Shown piece by piece: positions 45,037 to 55,764 of a stretch of 64,000 nt of DNA. Positions within the stretch are counted from its first letter, which is position 1. Each line of letters starts with the position of its first letter. Both the position numbers and the translations under genes were made by a program. The DNA is from Leptospira ilyithenensis (GTDB lineage: Bacteria; Spirochaetota; Leptospiria; Leptospirales; Leptospiraceae): contig NZ_RQHV01000061.1 in assembly GCF_004771005.1 (NCBI RefSeq), positions 434,001-498,000 of the forward strand, in the 5' to 3' direction. The notes beneath the pieces were generated by a model. That model was not told where the DNA came from. It did no database searches and saw only the letters and a list, made by a program, of their open reading frames with translations.

Positions 45037-46425
45037 ATGATCTCTCATTTTCGATATTCTTTGTTTACCGTTCTCAAGGTATTAAATCAAAAGGATTCCT
45101 TTGGGCCGGATTCCGGTTTTCTCTTTAAATACATTTCCACTTCTTCAGTCGAATGCAAACCGGGAAGTCTGTTTATTCCCTTAAAAGACAAACGGGACGG
45201 CCATGATTTTATCCCCGACGCGATTTCCCGCGGTGCCGATTATTTTTTATGTGAAAAGGGGAACCCCATTTTACATAAGTTAAGCGAATCTGACAAAAGT
45301 AAGGCAATCCTTGTCAAAGATAGTCTGGCCAGTCTCGGTATACTCGCCCAATTTCATAAAAATCGTTTTTCCCCCTTGATCATTGCTGTAACAGGCTCCT
45401 CCGGAAAAACCACCACCAAGGAGCTCGTTGGAAACTTATTCCGATTTTTACCTAAGTCGAGTTTGGTGGTAACTGAAAAAAATTATAATAATGAAATAGG
45501 AGTTCCTTTTACCTTATTTCGAATTACAGAGTCTACGCAAGTTGTGGTTTGCGAGATGGGGATGAACCATCGGGGAGAGATAGCAAGATTATCTCGAATT
45601 GCAAATCCGAACATAGCCCTCATTACCAATATCGGATCGGCACATATTGAGTATTTGAAAAAACCGGAAAACATCGCTTTGGAAAAAGCGGATATAACGG
45701 AAGGTATGAATGAAGCGGGAATATTATTTTTGCCTGAAGATGCTGCCTATCTGAGTGAAGTGAAGACTTATCTGAAAAAGAAAAAAAAGAATCTGATGTT
45801 TTGGAAACAATCGGAAAAGTCGGATCTCAAAATCCTAAAGGAATCAAAGGAAGGATTTTTACTTTCTTACCGTGGCCACCAGGTTCATTGGAAAATTCCG
45901 GGGATCGCACTCCTAAGTAATGTTAGGGGAATGCTTGCGATCGGGGAATATCTAAAACTACCTGAAGCCCATCTGGTAAACGCGATCGAAACCTATCATC
46001 CCCCCGACAAACGGATGAACATTCAAAAGAAACATTATACAATCATCAACGACACTTATAATGCAAATCCAGAATCTATGGAATCTTCCATCCTTGCAAG
46101 TGTTCAGATTGCCTCGGGGAAACCTTTGGTTTGGGTACTCGGAACCATGAAGGAACTGGGAAAATATTCCAAACACTATCATAAAAAAATCGGGGTTGTT
46201 TTGAAAGATTTTCCTGAAGGCATTTTACTCACCTACGGAAAAGACGCGAAAGAAATTGCAAATGCAAGAAAGATAGGATTCAATTTATCTTTTGATGAAA
46301 CAGAAGAGGGTCGAATTCTACTTGTTAAATGGATTAAGGATCATGCCTCCAAGGGAACGGTGATTTTGGTCAAAGGTTCCCGTTCCATGAAAATGGAAAC
46401 ATTGGTTGCCGATTGGGAAGAATAA
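45037..46425 (+). CDS. murF: UDP-N-acetylmuramoyl-tripeptide--D-alanyl-D-alanine ligase
   Basis: A 462-residue Mur ligase adding D-Ala-D-Ala to the UDP-MurNAc-tripeptide in peptidoglycan synthesis. The N-terminal domain has GSLFIPLKDKRDGHDFIPDA (the uridine-binding start of MurF). The central ATPase has AVTGSSGKTTTKELV, and NYNNEIGVP and EMGMNHRGEI are MurF-specific. The C-terminal domain has INDTYNANPESM and LGTMKELG. ATG 45037 follows CAAGGG by 4 bases; another in-frame ATG lies at 45022. It is placed outside the main mur cluster and heads a murF-purE-purK run. Confidence 0.95.
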   Translation: MISHFRYSLFTVLKVLNQKDSFGPDSGFLFKYISTSSVECKPGSLFIPLKDKRDGHDFIPDAISRGADYFLCEKGNPILHKLSESDKSKAILVKDSLASLGILAQFHKNRFSPLIIAVTGSSGKTTTKELVGNLFRFLPKSSLVVTEKNYNNEIGVPFTLFRITESTQVVVCEMGMNHRGEIARLSRIANPNIALITNIGSAHIEYLKKPENIALEKADITEGMNEAGILFLPEDAAYLSEVKTYLKKKKKNLMFWKQSEKSDLKILKESKEGFLLSYRGHQVHWKIPGIALLSNVRGMLAIGEYLKLPEAHLVNAIETYHPPDKRMNIQKKHYTIINDTYNANPESMESSILASVQIASGKPLVWVLGTMKELGKYSKHYHKKIGVVLKDFPEGILLTYGKDAKEIANARKIGFNLSFDETEEGRILLVKWIKDHASKGTVILVKGSRSMKMETLVADWEE

Positions 46426-46462
46426 AGGCTTGAATTTAAGGACACTCTGAAAGAATTAGTTT

Positions 46463-46963
46463 ATGCCGGAAATCAAGGGAAAAGTTGCAGTCATCATGGG
46501 TTCTTACTCCGACTGGGAGACTATGAAGGAATCTTGCAAACTTTTGGAAGAGTTCTCCATTCCTTACCATAAGGAAATCGTTTCGGCGCATCGTTCTCCC
46601 GAACTGATGTTTGAATTTGCAAAAAATGCCAGAGAAAACGGATATTCCATCATCATTGCAGGGGCCGGCGGCGCAGCTCATCTGCCTGGTATGGTCGCTT
46701 CCCTTACTACATTACCCGTGTTAGGTGTTCCGGTTCAATCCAAAGCACTTTCCGGACAGGACAGCTTGCTTTCCATTGTTCAAATGCCGAAAGGTGTTCC
46801 CGTGGGAACACTTGCTATCGGAACAAGTGGAGCCGCAAATGCCGCCCTCCTCGCCATACGGATTCTTTCCATCTCAAATCCCGGCTTACATAAAGATCTT
46901 TCTTTGTATGCGGAAAAAAACAAAGAAGAAGCTGTCTCACATAACAAAGATTTGTTGATTTAA
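46463..46963 (+). CDS. purE: N5-carboxyaminoimidazole ribonucleotide mutase
   Basis: A 166-residue class I PurE that shifts the carboxyl of N5-CAIR to give CAIR in purine synthesis. [31 protein letters not shown] and [20 protein letters not shown] hold the nucleotide-binding and catalytic (His) residues; [20 protein letters not shown] is typical. It is paired with purK 24 bases downstream, which produces its substrate, consistent with the class I route. It follows murF by 37 bases. Confidence 0.96.
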   Translation: MPEIKGKVAVIMGSYSDWETMKESCKLLEEFSIPYHKEIVSAHRSPELMFEFAKNARENGYSIIIAGAGGAAHLPGMVASLTTLPVLGVPVQSKALSGQDSLLSIVQMPKGVPVGTLAIGTSGAANAALLAIRILSISNPGLHKDLSLYAEKNKEEAVSHNKDLLI

Positions 46964-46987
46964 CTTCTCGCAAGGCTTACGATCATA

Positions 46988-48103
46988 ATGACTAAACGTA
47001 AAATTGGAATTTTAGGGTCGGGACAATTGGGTCAGATGATGATCCAGGAAGCCAATTTGCTTGCTTTCGATGTGATCTGTTATTCTCCGGATTCGAATTC
47101 TCCTTCTAAGAAAGCAGGCGCTTTGGAAATCACGGGAGAATATTCTGATCATAATAAATTATCCGACTTTTTATCCCGAATCAATGTACTTAGTTTTGAG
47201 TTTGAAAATATTCCGAGCGTTACTCTTGATTTTTTAGAAGAATATTCCTTAAAAAACAAACTGAGTATTTATCCTCCTCCTTCCGCTTTAAAGATAGCAC
47301 AAGACCGGTTTTTGGAAAAATCTCATTTTTTGACTTTGGGTCTGAAAACACCGAAGTTTTATCATTTAACAAAAGATAATGCAAATGATTCCGTTTCGAT
47401 TCCTTTTCCTTGGATCATCAAGACTTTACGATTCGGCTATGATGGTAAAGGCCAGGCCAAAGTAACAAATGATTCCGAATTCTCAAAATTCAAATCGAGT
47501 CATTTTCCAACTGGAAAAGAAGAATACCTGATCGAAGAAGTAATCTCGTTCGATTTGGAAATCAGTGTAATCTTATGCAGATTTTCAAACGGAGAATCTA
47601 TTTCCTACGGAGCGATTGAAAATATTCATAAAAATCATATTCTGGATGTTTCCATTTTTCCTGCCCGAATTTCCGAGGACTTAAAAAGAAAGGCGGTCTC
47701 CATTACTAAGACACTGGCCGACTCCCTTTCTTATATCGGAACCATAGGAGTTGAATTTTTTGTAAAAGACGGCGATCTGTATTTGAATGAATTTGCTCCG
47801 CGTCCGCATAACTCAGGTCATTTTAGTCAGGACTCCGAATCTTTTTCGCAGTTTTTATTACATATTCTTGCGATTACAAATCAGAAATTTCCGACAAGAT
47901 TCAATCCGGCGCCTACGGTTATGAAAAATATCCTAGGTCATGAATATGGCGAATCTTTGAAAAAATGTTTCGAGCTAGTCAGTGACGATCGTTATCATTT
48001 GCATTTATATTCGAAGGAAGATCCGAGAGTGGGAAGGAAAATGGGTCATATCAATTTTTCAGGAAATTTCGAGGACGTAAATCCGCTATTTTTTACGATT
48101 TAG
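46988..48103 (+). CDS. purK: 5-(carboxyamino)imidazole ribonucleotide synthase
   Basis: A 371-residue ATP-grasp enzyme that carboxylates AIR to N5-CAIR using ATP and bicarbonate. It begins KIGILGSGQLGQMMIQEA, then has FEFENIPSVTLDFLE, the ATP-grasp segment PWIIKTLRFGYDGKGQAKV, EEVISFDLEISVI, and a metal-binding VEFFVKDGDLYLNEFAPRPHNSGH. The length is normal. Its TAG stop (48101-48103) abuts the murC stop on the opposite strand with no base between. Confidence 0.95.
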   Translation: MTKRKIGILGSGQLGQMMIQEANLLAFDVICYSPDSNSPSKKAGALEITGEYSDHNKLSDFLSRINVLSFEFENIPSVTLDFLEEYSLKNKLSIYPPPSALKIAQDRFLEKSHFLTLGLKTPKFYHLTKDNANDSVSIPFPWIIKTLRFGYDGKGQAKVTNDSEFSKFKSSHFPTGKEEYLIEEVISFDLEISVILCRFSNGESISYGAIENIHKNHILDVSIFPARISEDLKRKAVSITKTLADSLSYIGTIGVEFFVKDGDLYLNEFAPRPHNSGHFSQDSESFSQFLLHILAITNQKFPTRFNPAPTVMKNILGHEYGESLKKCFELVSDDRYHLHLYSKEDPRVGRKMGHINFSGNFEDVNPLFFTI

Positions 48104-49546
48104 TCAGGTCTTTAAAAAAGTTTCTCCCCACAAACGGACGTTACCTGCTCCGATGCAAAGCAAACAATCTCCCGGTTCCAGTATCATTTCTATTTCTTTC
48201 AAGTCCTCGTCGATCATCCCTGACAAAAGCGTATAACTTTTATTAGTTAAGTGATTTGCTATGGTAGCTGTGCTTATGCCCGGGATTTCTTTTTCTCCTG
48301 CGGAATAGATAGGTAGTAAAAATAGATTTTTCGAATGGGAAAGTGCTTCGGCAAGGTCCTTTTGCAAAATTTCGGTTCTGGTAAAACGATGCGGCTGGAA
48401 CAGAACGACTAAATTTCCTTTGTTCCGATAAGACTGTTTCAATGATTCTATCACGGTTTTGATTTCGGTCGGATGGTGACCGTAATCGTCCATGACTGTA
48501 ATCGAATTTTTAATCCCAAGAGTTTCCTGTCTTCTTTTTACACCCACATAGGACGATAGTATTTTTACCGATTCTGTAAAATTCAAGCCGACCACGAAGG
48601 TTGCGAAAATAGCGCATAAACTATTGCGAAGATAATGAGTTCCCGAAAAAGGAAGTTTTACTTCATACTGGTTTGATTCATAATCAAATAACAAACATTC
48701 TCTTTCGATTTTATAATGTATAAATCGAACATTATCACCTAACGTTATTTTCAAATCGGAAAATAGATCTTTTTGTTCCGAATTTTGAAACAAATCTTTG
48801 TCACCCAAAAGCCAAAGATGAAATTCCGGGTCCGGTGAATTCGTTTTGGAAAGTAACTTCAGAACTTTTAAAATTCCCGGGTCATGTGCCTGAACAATGG
48901 CATTACCTTTTGATCCTGGAGCAAGGTATTTCACAAAAGCGTTCTGCAACGTTCTTTCATCTCCGTAATAATCCAGATGGTCATTGTCTACGTTTGTTGC
49001 AATTCGAATCGAAGCAGTATGCCCGAGAAAGGTTCCGTCGGATTCATCTGATTCGTAAACTCCCCATTCCCCTTTCCCCGCTTTGCCACCTTTTTTACCA
49101 AGTAGATCCGTATCCCCGCCGATCATGATGCTCGGATCTTTGCCTGTTTTCTCCAAAATCTGAGAAATCATAGCTGTAGTGGAAGTTTTCCCATGGGAGC
49201 CTGCAACGGAAATTGATTGTAATCTTCCGAATACTTTATGAAGGATTTGTGACCTATGAAAAAGTGGTTTTCCCAGTGCCTTTACGTTTCGAAAAATTCC
49301 GTTGGTTTCATCATTGATCGCGGAACTGAAAACAACAAAATCAATCGAGTTCGGATCAAATCCTAAAATGTCTTTTTGGATCTCTGCACCTCTTTCTTTC
49401 AAAAAAAGAGTAATGTCCGATTCCTTTTTATCATAACCAAATACTTGATAACCCAAATCCAATAAGATATGGGCCAAACTGGACATACCGCTTCCCCCAA
49501 TCCCCAGGAGAAGAACTTGATTGCCGGGAAGATCTTCAATGATCAT
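48104..49546 (-). CDS. murC: UDP-N-acetylmuramate--L-alanine ligase
   Basis: A 480-residue Mur ligase that adds L-Ala to UDP-MurNAc. It has a Rossmann start VLLLGIGGSGMSSLAHILL, YQVFGYDKKES, ATP-binding SVAGSHGKTSTTAMISQIL, NVDNDHLDYYG, and C-terminal VMDDYGHHPTEIK (MurC-specific) with VLFQPHRFTRT. It is the last gene of the minus-strand cell-wall cluster, 3 bases after murG. Confidence 0.96.
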   Translation of the reverse strand: MIIEDLPGNQVLLLGIGGSGMSSLAHILLDLGYQVFGYDKKESDITLFLKERGAEIQKDILGFDPNSIDFVVFSSAINDETNGIFRNVKALGKPLFHRSQILHKVFGRLQSISVAGSHGKTSTTAMISQILEKTGKDPSIMIGGDTDLLGKKGGKAGKGEWGVYESDESDGTFLGHTASIRIATNVDNDHLDYYGDERTLQNAFVKYLAPGSKGNAIVQAHDPGILKVLKLLSKTNSPDPEFHLWLLGDKDLFQNSEQKDLFSDLKITLGDNVRFIHYKIERECLLFDYESNQYEVKLPFSGTHYLRNSLCAIFATFVVGLNFTESVKILSSYVGVKRRQETLGIKNSITVMDDYGHHPTEIKTVIESLKQSYRNKGNLVVLFQPHRFTRTEILQKDLAEALSHSKNLFLLPIYSAGEKEIPGISTATIANHLTNKSYTLLSGMIDEDLKEIEMILEPGDCLLCIGAGNVRLWGETFLKT

Positions 49547-49549
49547 AAT

Positions 49550-50635
49550 TTAATGAGAGAAAAAGTAGGAAACGGTTTGGTATGCCGCATTTACATTTGA
49601 AAGGCGCAATGAATTCTGGCCCATTGTTTTAAGTTCTTCCGGATTTGATTTCCAGTCTAACAGGTATTTTACGAGCGGAGACGGATCTTCCGAAGTGGAT
49701 TGAATGGTGTAGGCAGCACCTTCCTTTTCAACATACTCGGCATTTTCCTTTTGATGGTTGTCCGCTGCATAAGGATAAGGAATTAATACCATAGGAAGTC
49801 CGAATACGAGGCATTCGGCGATGACCCCCGCCCCTGATCTGGCAACAACCAGATTCGCCCATTCGTAGTTAGGTCTCATATCATTAGCATAAGAAATGAT
49901 TTCCGCCGGCCCCTTTGCTTTTTTGACCGTTTCATCGTACAATGAAGTTCCGGTGAGAACTCTAAATCGGAATTTTTGTGAAATTTCGGAATTCTCCATG
50001 GTTTTAAGAATCATGTTATTGAGCTGACGTGCTCCCTGTGAACCACCTAACACTAAAACGTTGACGGTATTCTTTCTACTATCATGTAGGTTTTCATTTT
50101 GTCTTATATTCAAGGACTCCGGAACTACTTTTTTACGAATGGGATTTCCTATGATTTTTGTTTCTACCGGGACAGCCAAAGAATTCTTGATGGGAAAACT
50201 AAGTGCAAGTTTTTCCGCGTATTTTGCAAAATACCTGGTGATCTTTCCTGGAATACAGTTTTGTTCGCACAAAAATAGTTTCTTACGGAAAAGGATCGCG
50301 TATAGAATAGCCGGGAAGCTGGAGTATCCTCCCATCCCAATAACCGCTGTTACCTTTCTTTTTCGGAATGTTAAAATCGTTTTGATAAATTGGATTAAAA
50401 ATAAAATCGGATAGATAGGTATGGATAAGCCTCGAAATTGAGGAACATTATGCCAAAGAACTTCGCAAGGAGCGTTTTGCAAATCCGGGTTGTTCTGGTT
50501 TCTGAGAAGTGAATGAATATATACATCGGAAACATGGAAGTGTTCCTTTTTTTCCACCAAAATTTCGGCCAGTGCTACTCCAGGAGAAATATGGCCACCT
50601 GTTCCGCCGGCAGCAATAATGACTGATTCATTCAT
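49550..50635 (-). CDS. murG: UDP-N-acetylglucosamine--MurNAc-(pentapeptide) pyrophosphoryl-undecaprenol transferase
   Basis: A 361-residue GT-B transferase that converts lipid I to lipid II at the inner face of the membrane. The N-terminal G-loop IIAAGGTGGHISPGVALAEIL and VIGMGGYSSFPAI are typical, as is the second loop VLVLGGSQGARQLN. The C-terminal VVARSGAGVIAECLVFGLPMVLIPYPYA binds UDP-GlcNAc. The start overlaps the ftsW stop by 4 bases. Confidence 0.96.
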   Translation of the reverse strand: MNESVIIAAGGTGGHISPGVALAEILVEKKEHFHVSDVYIHSLLRNQNNPDLQNAPCEVLWHNVPQFRGLSIPIYPILFLIQFIKTILTFRKRKVTAVIGMGGYSSFPAILYAILFRKKLFLCEQNCIPGKITRYFAKYAEKLALSFPIKNSLAVPVETKIIGNPIRKKVVPESLNIRQNENLHDSRKNTVNVLVLGGSQGARQLNNMILKTMENSEISQKFRFRVLTGTSLYDETVKKAKGPAEIISYANDMRPNYEWANLVVARSGAGVIAECLVFGLPMVLIPYPYAADNHQKENAEYVEKEGAAYTIQSTSEDPSPLVKYLLDWKSNPEELKTMGQNSLRLSNVNAAYQTVSYFFSH

Positions 50636-51774
50636 AAGGCCAAATTCTCCTTCTTGGTAATATTGGCAAGGATTCCCATAAGTATAAAAATCGTAATCAA
50701 AGAAGATCCCCCGTAGCTTAAAAATGGCAGGGAAATTCCGGTCACCGGTGCAAGACCGGTAACTACATAAAGATTGATCAGAATCTGGATCGACAATAGA
50801 AGTAAAATTCCAGTTCCTAAAAAGAAACCTAACTTGTCTTTGACTTTCAAAACCAAAAGGTAGATCCGATAGAGAAAAAACAAAGTCACTGCAAAGAAAA
50901 TGATAAATCCCAAAAAACCGAAGTCTTCTACAAAAGATGCAAGCACAAAGTCAGTGTGACTATAGGCCAAATATCTATGAGAATAACCCGAACCGATCGG
51001 ACGACCGAAACTGCCTCCGTCAAAAAACGCACGAAAAGAAGTCACTAGCTGGTGTCCTTCATCGAATCTGTATTTATAAGGATCGAGCCAAATCTCAAGC
51101 CTCTTCTTTCTATAGCCTACCTGAGTTACAAGTACGAGTAAAAGGGGAAGAATGGATAAACCGAGGATAAAAATCTTCTTGATGGGAAACCCTACCATAA
51201 TAACAAAGAAAAAAATCACTACAAGTATTTCAACCGTAGTACCAAACGCAGGTTCGGCGATAATCAACATCAAAATGATAAGAATAGTAAGAACGGATAC
51301 GATATTCTTTCTATTCCATTGGTTTTTTTTCGGGTCGAATGATTGAAAAAAAAGGGATAAAAAGAGAAGTAAACTGATTTTACTGAACTCCGAAGGTTGA
51401 ACCTGAAATCCTCCTATTAAAATCCAGCGGTTGAAACTTCTGCCATAAGTCGTGTTAACGGATTTCCCGACTCCGGGGATAAAAACTGAAACTAGTAATA
51501 TTACGCTGAGTAAACAAAAGGGAAAAGACAATTTAACAAGAAGTGAATACGGAATTTGTGCAAATAAAAGAAATAAAACGATTCCTATGCTTCCCCAAAC
51601 CAATTGTTTTTTCAAATAGTAGTTTGGATCGGCAAATTCTCGTTCGGCGGGGATCACGGAGGCACTGAACATCACGATAACGCCAAATCCAAATAGAAAG
51701 AAAAGAGAAAATAGCAAAGGCAAGTCTACTTTATATTTGCCGATGACAAAAATTTCTCTTAAAGCGGAAATCAT
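50632..51774 (-). CDS. ftsW: SEDS-family peptidoglycan glycosyltransferase FtsW
   Basis: A 380-residue polytopic inner-membrane protein with about ten membrane spans. It polymerises glycan strands from lipid II at the division site together with a class B PBP. SEDS features are FGVIVMFSASVIPA, GGFQVQPSEFSKISLLLFL, the large-loop RLEIWLDPYKYRFDEGHQLV, FGRPIGSGYSHRYLAYSHTDF (motif with invariant Asp), and the last span GISLPFLSYGGSSLI. Cluster position between mraY and murG supports FtsW rather than RodA. Its usual partner ftsI is not adjacent. Confidence 0.94.
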   Translation of the reverse strand: MISALREIFVIGKYKVDLPLLFSLFFLFGFGVIVMFSASVIPAEREFADPNYYLKKQLVWGSIGIVLFLLFAQIPYSLLVKLSFPFCLLSVILLVSVFIPGVGKSVNTTYGRSFNRWILIGGFQVQPSEFSKISLLLFLSLFFQSFDPKKNQWNRKNIVSVLTILIILMLIIAEPAFGTTVEILVVIFFFVIMVGFPIKKIFILGLSILPLLLVLVTQVGYRKKRLEIWLDPYKYRFDEGHQLVTSFRAFFDGGSFGRPIGSGYSHRYLAYSHTDFVLASFVEDFGFLGFIIFFAVTLFFLYRIYLLVLKVKDKLGFFLGTGILLLLSIQILINLYVVTGLAPVTGISLPFLSYGGSSLITIFILMGILANITKKENLAL

Positions 51775-51778
51775 AGGT

Positions 51779-52891
51779 TCACTGGATTTTTAAAGTAGAA
51801 AGAGAAATAATCGCAAGTATGATTCCCACGATCCAAAAACGAATCACTACTTTTTCTTCGGACCAACCTAAAAGTTCGAAATGATGGTGCAAAGGAGCCA
51901 TTTTGAAAATTCGTTTTCCTCTCAATTTGAATGAACCTACTTGTAACATTACACTGAGTGCTTCAGCTACAAAAATCCCTCCCAAGATAATCAGTAATAT
52001 TTCCTTTTTTAGCATAATAGCAGTTAGGCCAAGAGTGGAACCTAAGAACAAGGATCCTGTGTCTCCCATAAATACCTGTGCCGGATGGCAATTGAACCAT
52101 AAAAATCCGAGTAAGGCTCCCGATAGCCCTGCGAGAAAAATAGAATATTCATGAGCTCCGGGCAGATACGGAACATTCAGATAATTGGCAGCAACGGGAG
52201 TTCCGGAAACATAAGCAAGTAAGGCCATAGTCGCCGTAGCAATAACAACCGTTCCACTTGCCAGTCCGTCCAAACCATCCGTCAGATTCACTGCGTGTGA
52301 ACTTCCTATAAGCACGATAATTCCGAAAGGAATTGCCATAAAACCCAAAGTAATGAGCGGACCTTTTAAAAAAGGAATGAATAGATCGGTGATTTCGAAA
52401 GGAATTCCCTTGCTCTCTACAGTATTCGGTTTGCCTGTGAAATAATAAAAAGTCGATGTGACTGTCAGCGCGATCAAAACCGTAAAGATAAACTTGGTTC
52501 TCGCTCTCATCCCACCTTTGATCTTTTTTACGGATTTCATATAGTCATCACCAAACCCTAACAGGCAGAAAGCGATTGCGGAAAAAAGAAGCAGCCAAAT
52601 ATTCAGATTGGAAAGATTCCCCCAAAGAAGAGTTGATACGCTCAAGGATACGATCATGATGAGTCCCCCCATGGTGGGAGTTCCCGATTTGGCAGCGTGA
52701 GATTCCGGCCCGTCGTTTCGAACGGATTCTTTGAATTTTAAAGACTGCAAAAAATAGATCATCCTTTTTCCATAAAGGAAGGTAATAAACATGGCAGTTA
52801 GTCCAGCCATCATCGCTCGTAACGTAACATAATGAAAGATTCTTAAAAATCCCAAATCATTCCCGAAGGTCTCATAAATCCAATGAAACAT
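51779..52891 (-). CDS. mraY: Phospho-N-acetylmuramoyl-pentapeptide transferase
   Basis: A 370-residue integral membrane enzyme that makes lipid I from UDP-MurNAc-pentapeptide and undecaprenyl phosphate. It has ten membrane spans. Signatures are [23 protein letters not shown] (Asp-rich), [12 protein letters not shown] (catalytic NxTDGxDG), [19 protein letters not shown] and the C-terminal [19 protein letters not shown]. It lies 10 bases after murE and 4 before ftsW. Confidence 0.97.
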   Translation of the reverse strand: MFHWIYETFGNDLGFLRIFHYVTLRAMMAGLTAMFITFLYGKRMIYFLQSLKFKESVRNDGPESHAAKSGTPTMGGLIMIVSLSVSTLLWGNLSNLNIWLLLFSAIAFCLLGFGDDYMKSVKKIKGGMRARTKFIFTVLIALTVTSTFYYFTGKPNTVESKGIPFEITDLFIPFLKGPLITLGFMAIPFGIIVLIGSSHAVNLTDGLDGLASGTVVIATATMALLAYVSGTPVAANYLNVPYLPGAHEYSIFLAGLSGALLGFLWFNCHPAQVFMGDTGSLFLGSTLGLTAIMLKKEILLIILGGIFVAEALSVMLQVGSFKLRGKRIFKMAPLHHHFELLGWSEEKVVIRFWIVGIILAIISLSTLKIQ

Positions 52892-52901
52892 ATACTCTTT
52901 C

Positions 52902-54428
52902 CTATCGATCCTTTTCCCAATTTTGAAAAGCTTTCTTCACTTCTTCATAATCATTAAAGTCAGTTTTTGTTTTTCCGATGATTTGATAGGTTTCGTGGCC
53001 TTTTCCGGCAACAACGAGGATCCCATCTTTTTCCAACATGGAAATTCCTTGTTCAATGGCGGACCTTCGATCCACCACGGTTTCATACCTTCTAAATCCT
53101 CTGGAAAATCCGGATTCCACTTCGCCTAAAATGGATTTAGGATCTTCCGTTCTAGGGTTATCGGATGTTAGTATAACAAAATCGGAATATTCTTCCGCAA
53201 TCCGGGCCATCATCGGTCGTTTTGTCCGATCCCTGTCTCCGCCACAGCCGAATAAGCAAATCAATTGTTTCGGAAGGATTTCTTTGCAGCTTTTTAGAAT
53301 GTTTTCCAATGCATCAGGAGTATGGGCATAATCGATCACAGCAATACGACTGTTATCTGACGAAGGGATGACCTGAAACCTGCCCGGAACGGTCGGGATG
53401 GACTCGATTGAGTGAAGTATATTTTCCCAAGGAAGTCCCAATTCGAAAGAGATAAATGCCGCAAGGCTAACATTAAATATATTGAAATTTCCTAGTAGGT
53501 TTGTTTTTACCTTTCGAACTTCGATAAAAGGTACGTCTTTTTCCTTTCTATGAAGTCGGAACTCGCTCCCAGTTAGGGAGAGTTTTGTATGTGAATAATT
53601 GAATTCGCCTGAATTCCCCATCAGATAGATGGGAGATTTCAACTCGGCTGCTATCAATTTTGTTATCATAAGATCTCCCCCGGGAACATCGGAGGCAACA
53701 ATTCCGAACTTATTTGTAAGGGACGAAGATTCTAATATTTGGAATAATTTAAACTTACTATCCAGATAATCTTCCATTGTGGAATGAAAATCAAGATGGT
53801 CCTGGGTGAGATTGGTGAATGCAGCACCTTGCAATTCCAGACCGGATGTTCTTCCCAATTTCAATCCATGGGAACTCATTTCTATAAAAACATATTCCAC
53901 TCCCGCATCTACCATATCTTTTAAGATCAGATTTAAGGAAGAAGAATCAGGCGTAGTGTAACCGGTCTCAAGTATCTTATCCAGGATCCGTATATGAACG
54001 GTTCCGATCAGACCGCATTTTTTTCCAAGGGTTGACGCTATGTGAAATAAAATAAAAGTAAGAGATGTTTTTCCGTTGGTTCCGGTGATCCCTACAAGTT
54101 TTAATTTTTTACTTGGGTTTCCGGAAAGTAAAGATGCGATCTTACCATGCACATCTCCCACATAACCTTCCGCTTCCAATATATTCGTAAATCCTTCTAT
54201 CCCGGGAATTTTCAATTGGGAAGAAGAAACTAAAATCGAATGAACTCCCAAATTTTTTGCAGACTCTATAAACTTGGGGTAATTTTCCGCCTGACCTTCC
54301 GGCAGAACGAAAATATCATTCGGTGAAAGTTTGCGAGTATCTGCCCAAATATAATTTATATCAAGAAAAGCGTCCCCTTTTCGAACTTTAATTTCGGGGA
54401 TTCTTTTTATGATCTCTGCAATTTTCAA
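52902..54428 (-). CDS. murE: UDP-N-acetylmuramoyl-L-alanyl-D-glutamate--2,6-diaminopimelate ligase
   Basis: A 508-residue Mur ligase adding the third residue to the stem peptide. ATP site [30 protein letters not shown] (carbamylated Lys region), [18 protein letters not shown], and [11 protein letters not shown] match MurE. The motif [12 protein letters not shown] contains DNPR, the marker for meso-diaminopimelate specificity. It overlaps ftsL by 4 bases; ftsI is normally found between these two genes but is absent here. Confidence 0.95.
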   Translation of the reverse strand: MKIAEIIKRIPEIKVRKGDAFLDINYIWADTRKLSPNDIFVLPEGQAENYPKFIESAKNLGVHSILVSSSQLKIPGIEGFTNILEAEGYVGDVHGKIASLLSGNPSKKLKLVGITGTNGKTSLTFILFHIASTLGKKCGLIGTVHIRILDKILETGYTTPDSSSLNLILKDMVDAGVEYVFIEMSSHGLKLGRTSGLELQGAAFTNLTQDHLDFHSTMEDYLDSKFKLFQILESSSLTNKFGIVASDVPGGDLMITKLIAAELKSPIYLMGNSGEFNYSHTKLSLTGSEFRLHRKEKDVPFIEVRKVKTNLLGNFNIFNVSLAAFISFELGLPWENILHSIESIPTVPGRFQVIPSSDNSRIAVIDYAHTPDALENILKSCKEILPKQLICLFGCGGDRDRTKRPMMARIAEEYSDFVILTSDNPRTEDPKSILGEVESGFSRGFRRYETVVDRRSAIEQGISMLEKDGILVVAGKGHETYQIIGKTKTDFNDYEEVKKAFQNWEKDR

Positions 54429-54781
54429 TGAATCGTATCCTTTAAGTTAGGTTCCCTGGGCAATTCGATCGTTATGATTCGGTTGCCGAGGCTAATGGGC
54501 AAATATTGATATGTTTTACGATACAATGCTTCTATTCTTTCGGCAGAGGTGTAGGAGACAATTCCGATTTTCAACTCATCGTTTTTACGAACCAATTCTT
54601 CTTTCTCTGTATTTTTCTGATGAATGAGTCTTTTCAATCTTGCTGTTTCCAACCCTTGCCAAACCAGAAAATAGAATAAAAAATAAAAAGGAGCGAGATA
54701 CAAAATCGGATACAAAGGAAGAAAGAAATCTTTGTACGAGCCTTTGATCTTTTGAAAACTGAAAGGAAAATGAAATTTCAT
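54425..54781 (-). CDS. FtsL-like division protein
   Basis: A 118-residue bitopic protein: a short basic N-terminus, one hydrophobic span (about 24-46, [18 protein letters not shown]), then a coiled coil ([23 protein letters not shown]) with a short C-terminal part. This layout and its place between rsmH and murE fit FtsL, which bridges early and late division proteins; sequence likeness of FtsL is always low, so the name rests on topology and context. Overlaps of 4 bases occur on both sides. Confidence 0.75.
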   Translation of the reverse strand: MKFHFPFSFQKIKGSYKDFFLPLYPILYLAPFYFLFYFLVWQGLETARLKRLIHQKNTEKEELVRKNDELKIGIVSYTSAERIEALYRKTYQYLPISLGNRIITIELPREPNLKDTIH

Positions 54782-55764
54782 CCTATAGATTCTATCGGAA
54801 GGATTCTTTTTAAACCTCTCAGCTTTGCGGATCTGGAAGCTCGATTGGAGCGAATTTCTTCGTCCGTGGGCAAAATCGGTTTTTTTGTCAGAATGGAAAA
54901 ATCATCCTGATCTTTCAAATCCCGAAACGTCCATTTGACAATTCTGTCTTCCAGAGAATGAAAGGAAATACATGCAATCACTCCTCCGGGGTTTAATAGA
55001 GACGACAAAGAACGAATTCCTTTTTCTGCATGTTCCAGTTCAGCATTTACCTCAATCCGGAGAGCCTGGAAAACCTTTGTGGCTGGGTGGGCTTCTTTGG
55101 GCCAAAGCTTTCTGGGAATGGACCCTTTTACCAGTTCCGCCAAATCCAAATTGGTCTCGAATTTTTTTTTGCGGCGAACTTCTATAATGTTATTTGCTAT
55201 TTTTAACGCCCATCTTTCTTCTCCATAGTCCCAGAATATTTTTTTTAAATCGAGGACGCTGCTGGTGTTTACGATGTCCGCGGCCGTCTTCACACCGAGC
55301 CTGGGTTCCAGCCGCATATCCAAAGGTTCTTCCTGTTTGAATGTAAATCCGCGGCCAGAATGTAAAAAATGGAACAAAGACACTCCCAAATCCACTAGTA
55401 TTCCATCAAGACCTGGGCATCCGATTGCATCCAAAACTTCTCTATCGATGTCTGAAAAGTTCAGATTGTAGGGAAATACTTGTCTCTCTAGGGGAAGGTT
55501 TGCTTTTGCTCTTTCCAACATCACCGCATCCCGATCTACCAGGATTAAATGGCAGTCTGGAAATCGTTCCAGAATCAATCGGGAATGCCCTCCTTCTCCT
55601 GCAGTTCCATCTAAAAACCATTTGGGAGAGGACGACTCGGTTTGGGAGAGAAGTTGGATCACTTCTTCGGGAAGAACAGGGATATGAGGAGAGAGAGACA
55701 CGTATGACTTTCTTTCTCGAATACTTTCAAAATCCTTGCAATCTATAAATGAGTGAAGAATCAT
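54778..55764 (-). CDS. rsmH: 16S rRNA (cytosine-1402-N4)-methyltransferase
   Basis: A 328-residue SAM-dependent methyltransferase of the dcw cluster (MraW). Signatures are [30 protein letters not shown] (SAM motif), [38 protein letters not shown] and [12 protein letters not shown]. The ATG at 55764 shares a CATG with the divergent HIT gene. The first 21 residues precede the usual family start, and a GTG at 55701 (before SLSPHIPVL) is an alternative that would give 307 residues, nearer the normal length. It heads the cell-wall run and overlaps ftsL by 4 bases. Confidence 0.94.
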   Translation of the reverse strand: MILHSFIDCKDFESIRERKSYVSLSPHIPVLPEEVIQLLSQTESSSPKWFLDGTAGEGGHSRLILERFPDCHLILVDRDAVMLERAKANLPLERQVFPYNLNFSDIDREVLDAIGCPGLDGILVDLGVSLFHFLHSGRGFTFKQEEPLDMRLEPRLGVKTAADIVNTSSVLDLKKIFWDYGEERWALKIANNIIEVRRKKKFETNLDLAELVKGSIPRKLWPKEAHPATKVFQALRIEVNAELEHAEKGIRSLSSLLNPGGVIACISFHSLEDRIVKWTFRDLKDQDDFSILTKKPILPTDEEIRSNRASRSAKLRGLKRILPIESIG

